This document shows, piece by piece, positions 56,084-64,000 of a DNA stretch of 64,000 nt. The stretch is taken from NCBI GenBank assembly GCA_963662175.1, contig OY759217.1, forward strand, positions 17,176,562 to 17,240,561. The letters run 5' to 3'. The stretch's first letter is position 1, and the number at the start of each line of letters is the position of its first letter. The position numbers and the translations under genes were made by a program. This DNA comes from Aradus depressus (Eukaryota; Arthropoda; Insecta; Hemiptera; Aradidae). The notes under the pieces were generated by a model that saw only the letters and a program-made list of their open reading frames with translations, had not been told where the DNA came from and searched no databases.

Positions 56084-57683
56084 CCTCCTTCCCTAAGTTC
56101 GAAGTCTCCGACGAGAATTGGCAGGAGAGTGAAGGGTAGACCGTAGTCGATGGAGGCGGCTCAAGTTCAACTGTTGGTTGGCCAGATGATTTGATGGTCT
56201 CCCTATACTTTTGAATTTTGTAAAATATAAACATACAAATACATATAGTTATAATGAAAGTCACAATAACACTGAGGTAAAGATAATCAAAAGAGTTAGT
56301 TGTTTCTTCGAACAATTCAAAAGGTTTCATTTGAACATTAAGTTGATGAACATGCGAGAAAGAGACATTTAAATTTTTGTGTTGAAGAGCTTTGTTTAAA
56401 TTTAACATGACTTTTGAATTTTTATACATGTGGATAGTCCTGGAATCATAAAGAGTATCATTAGTTGACAATTTAATTAAAGTAGTATTAGGTAGAAATA
56501 TAGATTCATTTTTTTCATTTGAATTAATTAATATTTTCTTAAGTTGAAAAGTTAGATACATATCTAGGTAATTTATATATTTAATAAAAGCTTGACTATT
56601 TGTAGTCAGAGAGGTACAATCCTCTATATTTTCATTAAGCACTAATTGAAGAATACATTTATTATTTACAATGGAAATATTGTTACAATAATAATTATTT
56701 TTCATATGGTTGCAATTTGCTGTAAATAACCCATCATCATTTTTGAGAATAAGAGGAGGATAAGCTAGAATTGTCCTAACCTGATTATTTATTAAAGTTG
56801 GGTATGATAAGAGAAAAAACAGTTCATATTCTTTGGATAGGACGGGAACCTCTATGAAATAATAAATTGAGCTATCTACAATTGAACAATGTACCTTACT
56901 AAGGTACCAGAGAATATCCAAGTTGTTTGTAACAAAGGTGACATTATAGTTAATTTTTAAAGATTCTAATTCTTTATAATTTATAATACTAGCATGCATA
57001 ATATTTAACTTACAGAATTCTAAAGAGGTTTCTATGTCACTAATCTTATTACCTAAGTACATTAAATTGGAAAAAATAAAATTATAATGTTGGTTCATTT
57101 CAATGGTGCTTACAACAGGGTTGGAAAGTAAAGTTTGAATTTTTTTGTTGTTATTTTCAATAATTTTCATATCTTCATTAAATTCGTGAATTAATTTTTT
57201 ATTAATTGCTAATTGAGATTCTACATTGTTTTCTAAGTGATATGAATTTTTCTCGAGGGTGGTTATGAGCTTGTCGTATCGTTCTTTGTCATTAGAGTCT
57301 AAATTTCCGGTAAGCCATGAAATTGCGGTTCCGAGGCCATTAATGAGTCCTCTTTTTTGTCGATGTTGTCTGTGTTTGTTCATAAGTAGGTGATCTAATT
57401 TTTCATTTATGTAATCATAATGTTTTTTAATTAAATTAGTTTGTAATGGGTCGTTATTTTTATGATTTATGAGAGCTAATGTTGTCAGAATTTGTGTTAA
57501 TTGGTCGTTGAGATTTTCTAAGTTTATGCTATGAATGAAAGTGTAAGTTTTATTAATAGAAAAAGCTGCGTCTAGTTTAATTGCTGTTATACCAGGTCCA
57601 TGCGTCAAGTCAGTTATGTGAAGGGCCAGCGATTGGCTCATTACGATCACCAATAGGATGGTTGTGGTCATTATTCGTTTCAT
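56076..57683 (-). CDS. env: env: errantiviral envelope fusion glycoprotein
   Basis: 535 aa from the ATG at 57683. Layout: N-terminal signal peptide (hydrophobic ILLVIVMSQSLAL), short surface subunit, basic cleavage site RQKR followed by a glycine-rich fusion-peptide-like stretch, a long ectodomain with many N-glycosylation sites and heptad-like segments, one transmembrane helix near the C-terminus (VIVTFIITICICMFIF) and a cytoplasmic tail. This is the F-protein-like layout of insect errantiviruses. The frame is uninterrupted. It overlaps the end of pol in another frame, and TTGCAG immediately before the ATG (57685-57684 = AG) is a ready-made splice acceptor, in keeping with expression from a spliced mRNA. 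The stop codon lies 8 bp inside the 3' LTR. Confidence 0.9.
   Translation of the reverse strand: MKRIMTTTILLVIVMSQSLALHITDLTHGPGITAIKLDAAFSINKTYTFIHSINLENLNDQLTQILTTLALINHKNNDPLQTNLIKKHYDYINEKLDHLLMNKHRQHRQKRGLINGLGTAISWLTGNLDSNDKERYDKLITTLEKNSYHLENNVESQLAINKKLIHEFNEDMKIIENNNKKIQTLLSNPVVSTIEMNQHYNFIFSNLMYLGNKISDIETSLEFCKLNIMHASIINYKELESLKINYNVTFVTNNLDILWYLSKVHCSIVDSSIYYFIEVPVLSKEYELFFLLSYPTLINNQVRTILAYPPLILKNDDGLFTANCNHMKNNYYCNNISIVNNKCILQLVLNENIEDCTSLTTNSQAFIKYINYLDMYLTFQLKKILINSNEKNESIFLPNTTLIKLSTNDTLYDSRTIHMYKNSKVMLNLNKALQHKNLNVSFSHVHQLNVQMKPFELFEETTNSFDYLYLSVIVTFIITICICMFIFYKIQKYRETIKSSGQPTVELEPPPSTTVYPSLSCQFSSETSNLGKEEL
56084..56099 (-). other. Polypurine tract
   Basis: AGGGAAGGAGG on the element strand directly before the 3' LTR; it primes plus-strand DNA synthesis. 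The same bases encode the last residues of env. Confidence 0.85.
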
Positions 57684-60600
57684 CTGCAACAGAACAAGTG
57701 GTACGCTTTCTGTTAGGTCGTTTTACTTGAGAGGGATGCACCTTGAAGGGTTTTCGCTTGTTAGAGGCTAATTTCGTTTTTGCATTATATGTAGCTTTTT
57801 TGAATCTGGGTTTTGCTTTATTATATTGTCTATCCCTTATATAAATTTCGCCTTCGGGTATCGGAACATTTTCTCTATTTTTGTTTAGACGGTTAGTTCG
57901 TGCTTCTTTTTCCTTTTCTATTAAGGTTTTAATAGCTTGATGTATTAGCTTTTTTTCGGCTTGGTATTCTTGGACTCTTTGTTCTAATATTAAATTTTGG
58001 GATACTTCCGTTTTATTTATGCCAAATGATATTTCGTTGGGAGTCAATTTCATTTGGGAATTAATCGTATTATTAAAAGCATTTAGGGCTAAATTTAGTA
58101 CTCGTTTAAGGGGGTATTCTTTTTTTTCACTTCGGATGATATTCAAGAGCTCTATTAGCGTAGAGTGGGCTCTGTTTATTAAGCCGTTAGAATTTGAATA
58201 TTGAGGAGTGGTAAAATGCGTTTTAATTTTATTATATGCCAAAAAGTTTCCTACTAAGCCATTTTTAAATTCAGTACCATTGTCGAATTGAATCTCGGAG
58301 GGGCTGGGGTAAGTACTGAGATATTTTTCTAGAGTTTTTACTATTTCTTGACCAGAGGCTGCTGGGAGGATGCGCGCAAAAAGGCGTTTGGAAAAGCAAT
58401 CAATAAGAGTGCAAATTAGTTTGTTATCGAAATGTAAAACGTCACCTTGTAATTTTTCAAATGGTTTAATGGGTGTAGGGGTAATTTCAAATACTTGTTT
58501 AATGGGGTTTCTATCATATTTAACGGCTTTACATAATGAGCAACAATTAATGTACTGGGTTATGGTTTCTAACATACGTGGCCAATAATATTTTTTTCTT
58601 AAATTTAGATACGTTTCATGAATGCCACGGTGCGCGGTCTTGCTAACATGCTGGTTAGCTACGATTTCATCTTGTTCATTTTCATCAGTTATATCTAAGC
58701 ATTTTTTAAAGTACCTTTTTATTTTAATGGTGGGATAATGTTCACGAATAATTTTTGACAAATGATTAAAAATTAAGTCATAAATTTGTTCGTCAATAGA
58801 ATTTGGTATTGGTGGAGAACAGAGAATGCCATAGGAAGTATTTGGTTTTAAGTATTCTAGACAGTTGTCTTCTAAGTCAGTAGAGTAGGGATATCTAGTG
58901 GTCCAAAGGTGTCTGTTTTTATTAAATATTTTTTTAACGGTTTCTTGATTGTCGGGGTTACCCCGGGTTATTATAATTTGATTTTTTTCTGTGTTAAGAC
59001 ATTTTTCTTTATCTTCTATTATAACAATTTGATCATTGGATGATTCTTGAGAATGGTTTGTAGCTAAGGATTCTAGATCTTGTTCTAAAGGGATATCTAA
59101 TTCTCTAGCTAAAATTTCTACTTCATTATTTGGTGGTTGGGCGATTATTTCATCTATTTCGCGATCTGAATCAAGAGCGTGACATTCCTGAGAAGGATTA
59201 CGGGAGAGTGCATCAGCTACTAGATTAGTTTTTCCGCTAACATATTTAATTTCGAATTCAAAGTCTGAGAGGAGAGCTTTCCATCTAATCATTTTAGAGT
59301 TAGGCTCCTTCATATTGTGTAACCATTGCAACGGTTTGTGGTCAGTCTGTATTTTGAATTTATGTCCGTATAGGTACGGTCTAAAATGTTTACAGGCCCA
59401 AACAATTGCCAATAATTCCTTTTCTATTGTAGAATAATTTTCTTCTTGTCTGTTTAGTGTTCGAGATGCGAAAGAAATGGGTAAGTCCTTACCGTCAAAA
59501 TTTTGAGATAAAACAGCTCCAAGTGCATAGTTTGATGAGTCAGTGGTCAGAAGAAAATCTTTGTTAAAGTCCGGCAGTCGCAGTATCGGTTCGTTTTGTA
59601 GTAGATCTTTTAATCTATTTACTGCGTCAGTAAAGTCTTTGTTTAAAACAACGTCCTTATCTTTACGGAGTGCTTGTGTAAGTGGATGTGCTATCTTTGC
59701 ATAGTTAGGAATCATCTTACGATAATAACCAGTAAGGCCTAGAAATTGTTTAACTTGCTTTTGCGTGGTTGGTATTGGAAAATTTCTAACTGCGTTTAAC
59801 TTGGCAGGATTTGGTCGTATACCATCTTTGGAGATAATATGGCCAAGAAAAAGGAGTTCCTTTTTACAGAACTCTGTTTTATCTAACTGTAACTTTAAAT
59901 TGTGTTGTTTGAGTTTTCCGAAAACTACCTTTAAATGTTTAATATGCTCCTGTAAATTGTCCGAAAAGATAATCAGATCGTCCATATAAATAAGGGTGTT
60001 AGGGAGATTAGAAAAAATAATATTCATCGCCCTCTGAAAGGTCGGTGGGGCGTTCTTAAAACCAAAAGGCATTCGTAGATATTCGTAGTGGGCATTTTCA
60101 GTTGAAAATGCTGTCTTGGGGATTGACGAGGGTTCCATTTCAATTTGATGGAATCCACTTGCCAGGTCGATTGCTGAAAAATAATTTGCGCGGCCTATTT
60201 TACCGAATAAATCTTCTATATTGGGAAGGGGGAATTTATCGTTAATAGTTTTATTATTTAATTTCCGATAATCTATTACCATCCGGATTTTTCTTTTGCC
60301 GGAGGCATCCGCTTTTTTGGGTACGACCCAAATAGGACTGTTATAAGGCGAATTAGAGAGTTGTATAATTTTGTTTTCTAGGAGTTTATCAACTTCTAGC
60401 TGAATATCTTGACGATAAACTTCAGGGTAACGATAATTTTTGGTGTACACGGGAATGTCGTCAGTAGTTCTAATTGTATGTTTTAAAACGTCTGTACAAG
60501 TTAGTCTGTCATTCTCGCGTTTTATGATTTCTGGAAATTCTTGCAAAAGATTTATGATTTTGTTTTTTTCTTCACTATTCATATGATCGCTTCGTATCAA

Positions 60601-61305
60601 AGAGGGGATATCGCGTTTAATTTCATTACGGTTGTGTTCCGAAAAGTCAGGGCAATTAGAGGTTATTAACTTAGGGACATGTTCGGTCACCTCTTGGATT
60701 TCGTCTACTTCCATTTCTTCAGGGATTATACAATTTAACTCGGTTGACATTTTTGATTCAACGTAACATAAAGCTTTTTTGTTTTTAATATTTACTAAGC
60801 CTTCTTTTATTGTAGCATAATCATTAATTATATATTCATTAATTACGCCTATTCCATCTTTTTTATTACATGTTATTTCAATAAAATTTTGTCCTTGTTG
60901 TAAATTTAATGTTTTTTGTTTTTTTATATGTTTTTCTTTTTCGTCTATAGTGAAGTAAAGTTGAATTTCACCGTAGGAGTGTGTCAGAATTTTGTCGCTT
61001 AAATTTATGTTTGTCCCCAATCTAGTCATAGTTTCATATCCTAATAGAATGTCGTATTTGTCTGAAAAGGGGAATATATGAAATTTGCTTACCTTATCTA
61101 TACCGAAGGTTTCGCGTAGGCTCAAATAGCATATTTGAAAACCTTCCTGTTTTCCTACTGGGGTTGAGACTATAAATTTTTCGTCTCTAACTTCTATAGT
61201 GGGGTTAATAATTTTTGGATTAACATAATTTTTTGCTGACCCAGTGTCGATGAGCCATTTTCGGCCGTCATTGTCAATTAGATAAGGCAATGACTTGGAC
61301 ACCAA
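57610..61305 (-). CDS. pol: pol: protease, reverse transcriptase, RNase H, integrase
   Basis: 1231 codons open in one frame. Order: aspartic protease (WLIDTGSAKNYV), reverse transcriptase (IRMVIDYRKLNN, FSAIDLASGFHQIEM, catalytic LIYMDDLIIFS), Ty3/Gypsy RNase H (LTTDSSNYALGAVL, TDHKPLQWL), then integrase with an HHCC zinc finger (HRGIH ... CSLC) and a catalytic core. In the core, the first Asp (QGDVLHFD) and second Asp (IQFDNGTEF) are present, but the residue 36 positions after the second, normally Glu, is Asn (SNGLINRAHS). The frame is -1 relative to gag and has no ATG at its head, so it is expected as a Gag-Pol frameshift product. All other motifs look intact. Confidence 0.93.
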   Translation of the reverse strand: MVSKSLPYLIDNDGRKWLIDTGSAKNYVNPKIINPTIEVRDEKFIVSTPVGKQEGFQICYLSLRETFGIDKVSKFHIFPFSDKYDILLGYETMTRLGTNINLSDKILTHSYGEIQLYFTIDEKEKHIKKQKTLNLQQGQNFIEITCNKKDGIGVINEYIINDYATIKEGLVNIKNKKALCYVESKMSTELNCIIPEEMEVDEIQEVTEHVPKLITSNCPDFSEHNRNEIKRDIPSLIRSDHMNSEEKNKIINLLQEFPEIIKRENDRLTCTDVLKHTIRTTDDIPVYTKNYRYPEVYRQDIQLEVDKLLENKIIQLSNSPYNSPIWVVPKKADASGKRKIRMVIDYRKLNNKTINDKFPLPNIEDLFGKIGRANYFSAIDLASGFHQIEMEPSSIPKTAFSTENAHYEYLRMPFGFKNAPPTFQRAMNIIFSNLPNTLIYMDDLIIFSDNLQEHIKHLKVVFGKLKQHNLKLQLDKTEFCKKELLFLGHIISKDGIRPNPAKLNAVRNFPIPTTQKQVKQFLGLTGYYRKMIPNYAKIAHPLTQALRKDKDVVLNKDFTDAVNRLKDLLQNEPILRLPDFNKDFLLTTDSSNYALGAVLSQNFDGKDLPISFASRTLNRQEENYSTIEKELLAIVWACKHFRPYLYGHKFKIQTDHKPLQWLHNMKEPNSKMIRWKALLSDFEFEIKYVSGKTNLVADALSRNPSQECHALDSDREIDEIIAQPPNNEVEILARELDIPLEQDLESLATNHSQESSNDQIVIIEDKEKCLNTEKNQIIITRGNPDNQETVKKIFNKNRHLWTTRYPYSTDLEDNCLEYLKPNTSYGILCSPPIPNSIDEQIYDLIFNHLSKIIREHYPTIKIKRYFKKCLDITDENEQDEIVANQHVSKTAHRGIHETYLNLRKKYYWPRMLETITQYINCCSLCKAVKYDRNPIKQVFEITPTPIKPFEKLQGDVLHFDNKLICTLIDCFSKRLFARILPAASGQEIVKTLEKYLSTYPSPSEIQFDNGTEFKNGLVGNFLAYNKIKTHFTTPQYSNSNGLINRAHSTLIELLNIIRSEKKEYPLKRVLNLALNAFNNTINSQMKLTPNEISFGINKTEVSQNLILEQRVQEYQAEKKLIHQAIKTLIEKEKEARTNRLNKNRENVPIPEGEIYIRDRQYNKAKPRFKKATYNAKTKLASNKRKPFKVHPSQVKRPNRKRTTCSVADETNNDHNHPIGDRNEPIAGPSHN

Positions 61306-61307
61306 AT

Positions 61308-62417
61308 TTAAATTGAACTCGGGGGGTCTTTCGACTGCTGAATGCTGCCTAAGCCTAAAAAATGATTAAATTTCTCTGTAAGAGTGTCTAACTTGTCTTC
61401 TAGGTTATTTATTTTTTTTTCTCTATAATCATCAAATGTGTGGGGGTACTCAGGATTTTCTAAATGAGTTACTTCGTAAGGGGAATAAAAATTTTTTAAC
61501 TCTGGGCGTCGAACGGTTCGCATAGATACTGTCTGAGGCCAGTTTTGTCTAAAAGGGGGTCTATTTTGATTAAAATTATGAGAAGGTCTAGATTGTTGTG
61601 TGAAAGAATTATTATGATTTGAGATCTGTGGTTTCGGGAAAAAGTTGTTGGAATCGCTTGATACTTGTGGTCTAGCGAAAGAATTATTATGAGGGACGCG
61701 ATTGAATTCTTGTCTAGGAAAATAATTATTTGGTACAAAAGAATTTTGTGGTTTGTACTGGTGTTGGGAATTAGAATTAAAATTTTGTCTAGTATTGTGG
61801 TTAGAAATTGTATTTGTGTTTCTGTGTTGATTCATATGTGCTAAAATAAAAGAACATTTATTATATAAGGTATTTCTTACATCGTCTAGGGTTTGAGGAT
61901 CAAATATCATGATCTGAGTACTTAGTTGATGTGGCAATTTCTTATAAATATTATAAATTATTTCCTTATCTACTTTACTCATAAATAAATTAAGAGGTTC
62001 TCCTTCCAGTCCGTCTATCTTAAGTCTTATCATAATCAAATTTCTGACTTCCTGAATCCTATTAACAAACTCAATAGGTGACTCTTTGAAGTTCAATTTC
62101 ATTTGGAATATTTCGTCCTTAAGTATTTCATAGGATCGGGCATCTGCAAAACTAGTTTTTAGACTTGTTAATAATGTTACTATATTATTAATGCCACTTT
62201 GTAATAAAATATTTCTAGCTGGTCCTGCTAATTTGGATTGAACTTTAATAAACAATATCCTATGGTTGGTTTCTCTTTCTACTATATTTTCAGCGCAGAC
62301 TGTTCTGTAAACATTTTCTACAATTTCGCAGAAGAATGCTAGTTCGGAGGGATCTCCGTTGTAAAAGGGAATATGATCATAATCCTCCTTACTGATTTTA
62401 TAATTAATTTGAACCAT
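61308..62417 (-). CDS. gag: gag: capsid polyprotein
   Basis: 369 aa from the first in-frame ATG at 62417; the frame is open further upstream to about 62570 but holds no ATG there (the 62531 codon is GTG). The N-terminal half has a Ty3/Gypsy capsid-like pattern (IPFYNGDPSELAFFCEIV, FIKVQSKLAGPARN, FKESPIEFVNRIQEVRNL). The C-terminal third is rich in Asn, Gln, His and Pro with repeated NxF/PQ words and no CCHC zinc knuckle, as in errantiviral Gag. TAA at 61310-61308. A CCCCCCG run 13 bp before the stop is a candidate -1 shift site. Confidence 0.88.
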   Translation of the reverse strand: MVQINYKISKEDYDHIPFYNGDPSELAFFCEIVENVYRTVCAENIVERETNHRILFIKVQSKLAGPARNILLQSGINNIVTLLTSLKTSFADARSYEILKDEIFQMKLNFKESPIEFVNRIQEVRNLIMIRLKIDGLEGEPLNLFMSKVDKEIIYNIYKKLPHQLSTQIMIFDPQTLDDVRNTLYNKCSFILAHMNQHRNTNTISNHNTRQNFNSNSQHQYKPQNSFVPNNYFPRQEFNRVPHNNSFARPQVSSDSNNFFPKPQISNHNNSFTQQSRPSHNFNQNRPPFRQNWPQTVSMRTVRRPELKNFYSPYEVTHLENPEYPHTFDDYREKKINNLEDKLDTLTEKFNHFLGLGSIQQSKDPPSSI

Positions 62418-62810
62418 GTTTACAGAAAGTTTCGCTGATCTTAAGAAGAATTTGGAAGAACGAGGAAATGATGGGTTACCTACTTCAAATAGTTCCGCGA
62501 TGGCGGTGTCCTCGTCGCTAGAGGCTGCCACTTTGAAGATGAGATGACGTGATGAGATCCTGAAGTTTTCTTACGGTGGGACAAATGGTCACACCAGGTG
62601 GGATAAGAAGTCACACCCCGCTGACTTGTAGAGATGTTCGTCGCGAATAAGGCGTTAAAACGCGCCTAAGTCTCGTGGGTCAATAGAACACACTGGTACG
62701 GCGCCACAACTTGAATCGCACTACGCACTAGACTCCGGGTCAAATGGACACGTACTAGAGGTCTGTGGATCAGATGATTCGCACTGAGTACCGATGACTT
62801 AGTTTCGCAA
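62418..62810 (-). other. 5' leader of the LTR element
   Basis: About 390 bp between the primer-binding site and the gag ATG; presumably contains the packaging signal and the splice donor used for env mRNA. No donor can be singled out with confidence. Confidence 0.5.
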
Positions 62811-62829
62811 GTTCCTGTTCACGGCGCCA
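62811..62829 (-). other. Primer-binding site
   Basis: On the element strand TGGCGCCGTGAACAGGAAC, overlapping the last T of the 5' LTR. It resembles the complement of a tRNA-Lys 3' end with mismatches after TGGCGCC; the primer tRNA is inferred. Confidence 0.7.
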
Positions 62830-63041
62830 GTTACGTCAGAGATAAGAAGAACTTCCTTTTTAAAAAGAACACTTTTTATTGAGACAATACAATTTTGAAT
62901 TTATAATTTGGATTACAAAGACTGAAGTGAAACCGACAGAGTATCGACTATGACTGACCAACCTGGAGGGGAGGTCTAAGGGTATATATATATAAAGAGC
63001 TTATGCTGCAGAAAAGATAGAGAAGGATTGGTGCTATAACT
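62829..63041 (-). repeat. 5' LTR (213 bp)
   Basis: Identical to 55871-56083; promoter-bearing copy for the element, which is transcribed leftward. Confidence 0.93.
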
Positions 63042-63300
63042 TCAATATAATATGTAAGTTGAAGTACATTATTCATTAACAATGAATGATCTTAGTTTCA
63101 GAGTGCTAATTAAATAATGAAAAATGTTTGAGATATCATTCTTATTATGGGCCAGAAGTAATGTATGAAAGTTGGATCTGTTTATACTGATACTCTGAGG
63201 CAGGAAGTGGCTTCTAATGGGGGAGTGGATCGGACAGGATATTAACAGGTGGTACACGTCATCCAATTCGTTTTTATTGCAGACTAGCAGTAATACCCGG
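63042..63300 (-). pseudogene. LINE 3' end: last codons of pol plus start of 3' UTR
   Basis: The - strand reads CNKNELDDVYHLLISCP...LRSFIVNE and then a stop near 63072: the Cys/His-type C-terminus of a non-LTR pol. The 3' UTR is interrupted by the LTR element and continues at 55870-55746. The 5' side ends near the CCCGGCGTTGCCCGGG motif at 63298-63313, which is a small inverted repeat. Confidence 0.7.
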
Positions 63301-63360
63301 CGTTGCCCGGGGAACTTTGACTTTTCTACTATTATCTCCTATAAGTCTTTTAAATTCTTC

Positions 63361-64000
63361 AACAGTACATTCATGATGTTATAATTTTCAATTATTCATA
63401 CGGAATAAGGCTTATAGTCCTTCAACGTCAAACACCCCAGCTAGTAAGTTTTTAGGACCCCTGGGCATCACAGCTAGTATGCGTCTTTCAACGGCGGAAA
63501 CCACAGATAGTGAATACTTAGCATCGCTGGACATTCTAGCCAGTGCGTACTTAAGAACGCTATTGACCGCAGCTAGTAAATGCCTTGCAACAGCGGACCC
63601 CACAGCGAATACATAGTTACTACTACTACATGTGAAATTCATGCCAATCCGCTTACCCTTTAACAGTACATTCATGATGTTATAATTTTCAATTATTCAT
63701 ACGGAATAAGGCTTATAGTCCTTCAACGTCAAACACCCCAGCTAGTAAGTTTTTAGGACCCCTGGGCATCACAGCTAGTATGCGTCTTTCAACGGCAGAA
63801 ACCACAGATAGTGAATACTTAGCATCGCTGTACATCCTAGCCAGTGCGTACTTAAGAACGCTATTGACCGCAGCTAGTATGTGCCTCGCAAGAGCGGACC
63901 CCACAGCTAGTACGAAGTTAGGAACGCTGGGCATCACAGCTAGTAAGTGCCTTGCAACAGCGGACCCCACAGCTAGTACGTAGTTAGACCCACTGGGCAT
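63361..64000. repeat. Higher-order tandem array with an 11-residue coding period
   Basis: A block of about 301 bp starting AACAGTACATTCATGATG occurs at 63361 and again at 63662. Inside it are 33-bp subunits built on CAGCTAGTA. The - strand stays open from the right edge to 63713, and in the first block 63675-63412, as degenerate 11-residue units such as GSAVARHLLAV, MPSVPNFVLAV, GSALARHILAA and VSAVERRILAV. The array and frame run off the window. Confidence 0.85.

Larger units (their letters stand above)
55871..63041 (-). mobile_element. Complete errantivirus-type Ty3/Gypsy LTR element
   Basis: 7171 bp on the - strand with two LTRs that are identical by eye, target duplication TCAA (55867-55870 and 63042-63045), a primer-binding site, a polypurine tract, and gag, pol and env frames. 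The env gene, the AGTTA...TAACT LTR ends and the 4-bp duplication place it with insect endogenous retroviruses (errantiviruses). Identical LTRs mean recent insertion, yet the integrase lacks its expected third catalytic residue. It interrupts a LINE 3' end. Confidence 0.95.

Noticed and set aside
57676..57689. env start six bases earlier than the ATG
   Set aside because: The codon at 57689 is TTG and forms part of the splice-acceptor-like TTGCAG; the first ATG is at 57683.
62418..62531. gag start at 62531
   Set aside because: That codon is GTG and there is no upstream in-frame ATG; the first ATG is 62417, just before the capsid-like region.
1..64000. CRISPR arrays, operons, bacterial promoters
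   Set aside because: Spliced genes, SINEs and LINEs show a nuclear insect genome; the regular 130-bp array has no distinct spacers.

Overview
The window is eukaryotic, AT-rich and intron-rich. It comes from an insect: the actin-depolymerising factor gene on the left encodes an almost textbook insect Twinstar/cofilin. The order cannot be fixed from sequence alone; a hemipteran would fit the repeat landscape, but this is a guess.

Genes, left to right. (1) twinstar/cofilin on the + strand (coding exons 3328-8659; the ATG exon is not located). (2) LCMT2/TYW4, the wybutosine-synthesis methyltransferase with a Kelch domain, on the - strand (11129-24157, ten coding exons resolved, first exon missing). 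(3) A single-exon protein with two MYND zinc fingers and an MSS51-like C-terminal region on the + strand (24837-26237), divergent from LCMT2. (4) A large M16 zinc metalloprotease of the C05D11.1/presequence-protease type on the - strand (28871-49365). Its 18 exons all join in phase, give 1023 aa, and include one GC-AG intron.

Mobile DNA dominates the rest. About 17 copies or fragments of tRNA-derived SINEs lie between and inside the genes. There is an internally deleted mariner 16 bp from a twinstar splice donor, a pogo/Tigger-like MITE, other TIR elements, a 5'-truncated Jockey/I-type LINE with an open 484-codon reading frame, a decayed LINE, and a complete recent errantivirus-type LTR element (55871-63041, identical 213-bp LTRs, TCAA target duplication). 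That element is inserted into the tail of another LINE. The right edge is a tandem array that keeps an 11-residue-period reading frame.

Most notable structure: an 18 x 130 bp minisatellite in an LCMT2 intron that is built from the adjoining intron-exon junction, so each unit carries a copied 3' splice site; two decayed tandem copies of another LCMT2 exon; a perfect 118-bp-arm palindrome carrying a hammerhead-ribozyme-like core in each arm, with related motifs at 816-839, 35961-35984 and 27630-27647; and an errantiviral integrase in which Asn occupies the third catalytic position (D,D,35,N).
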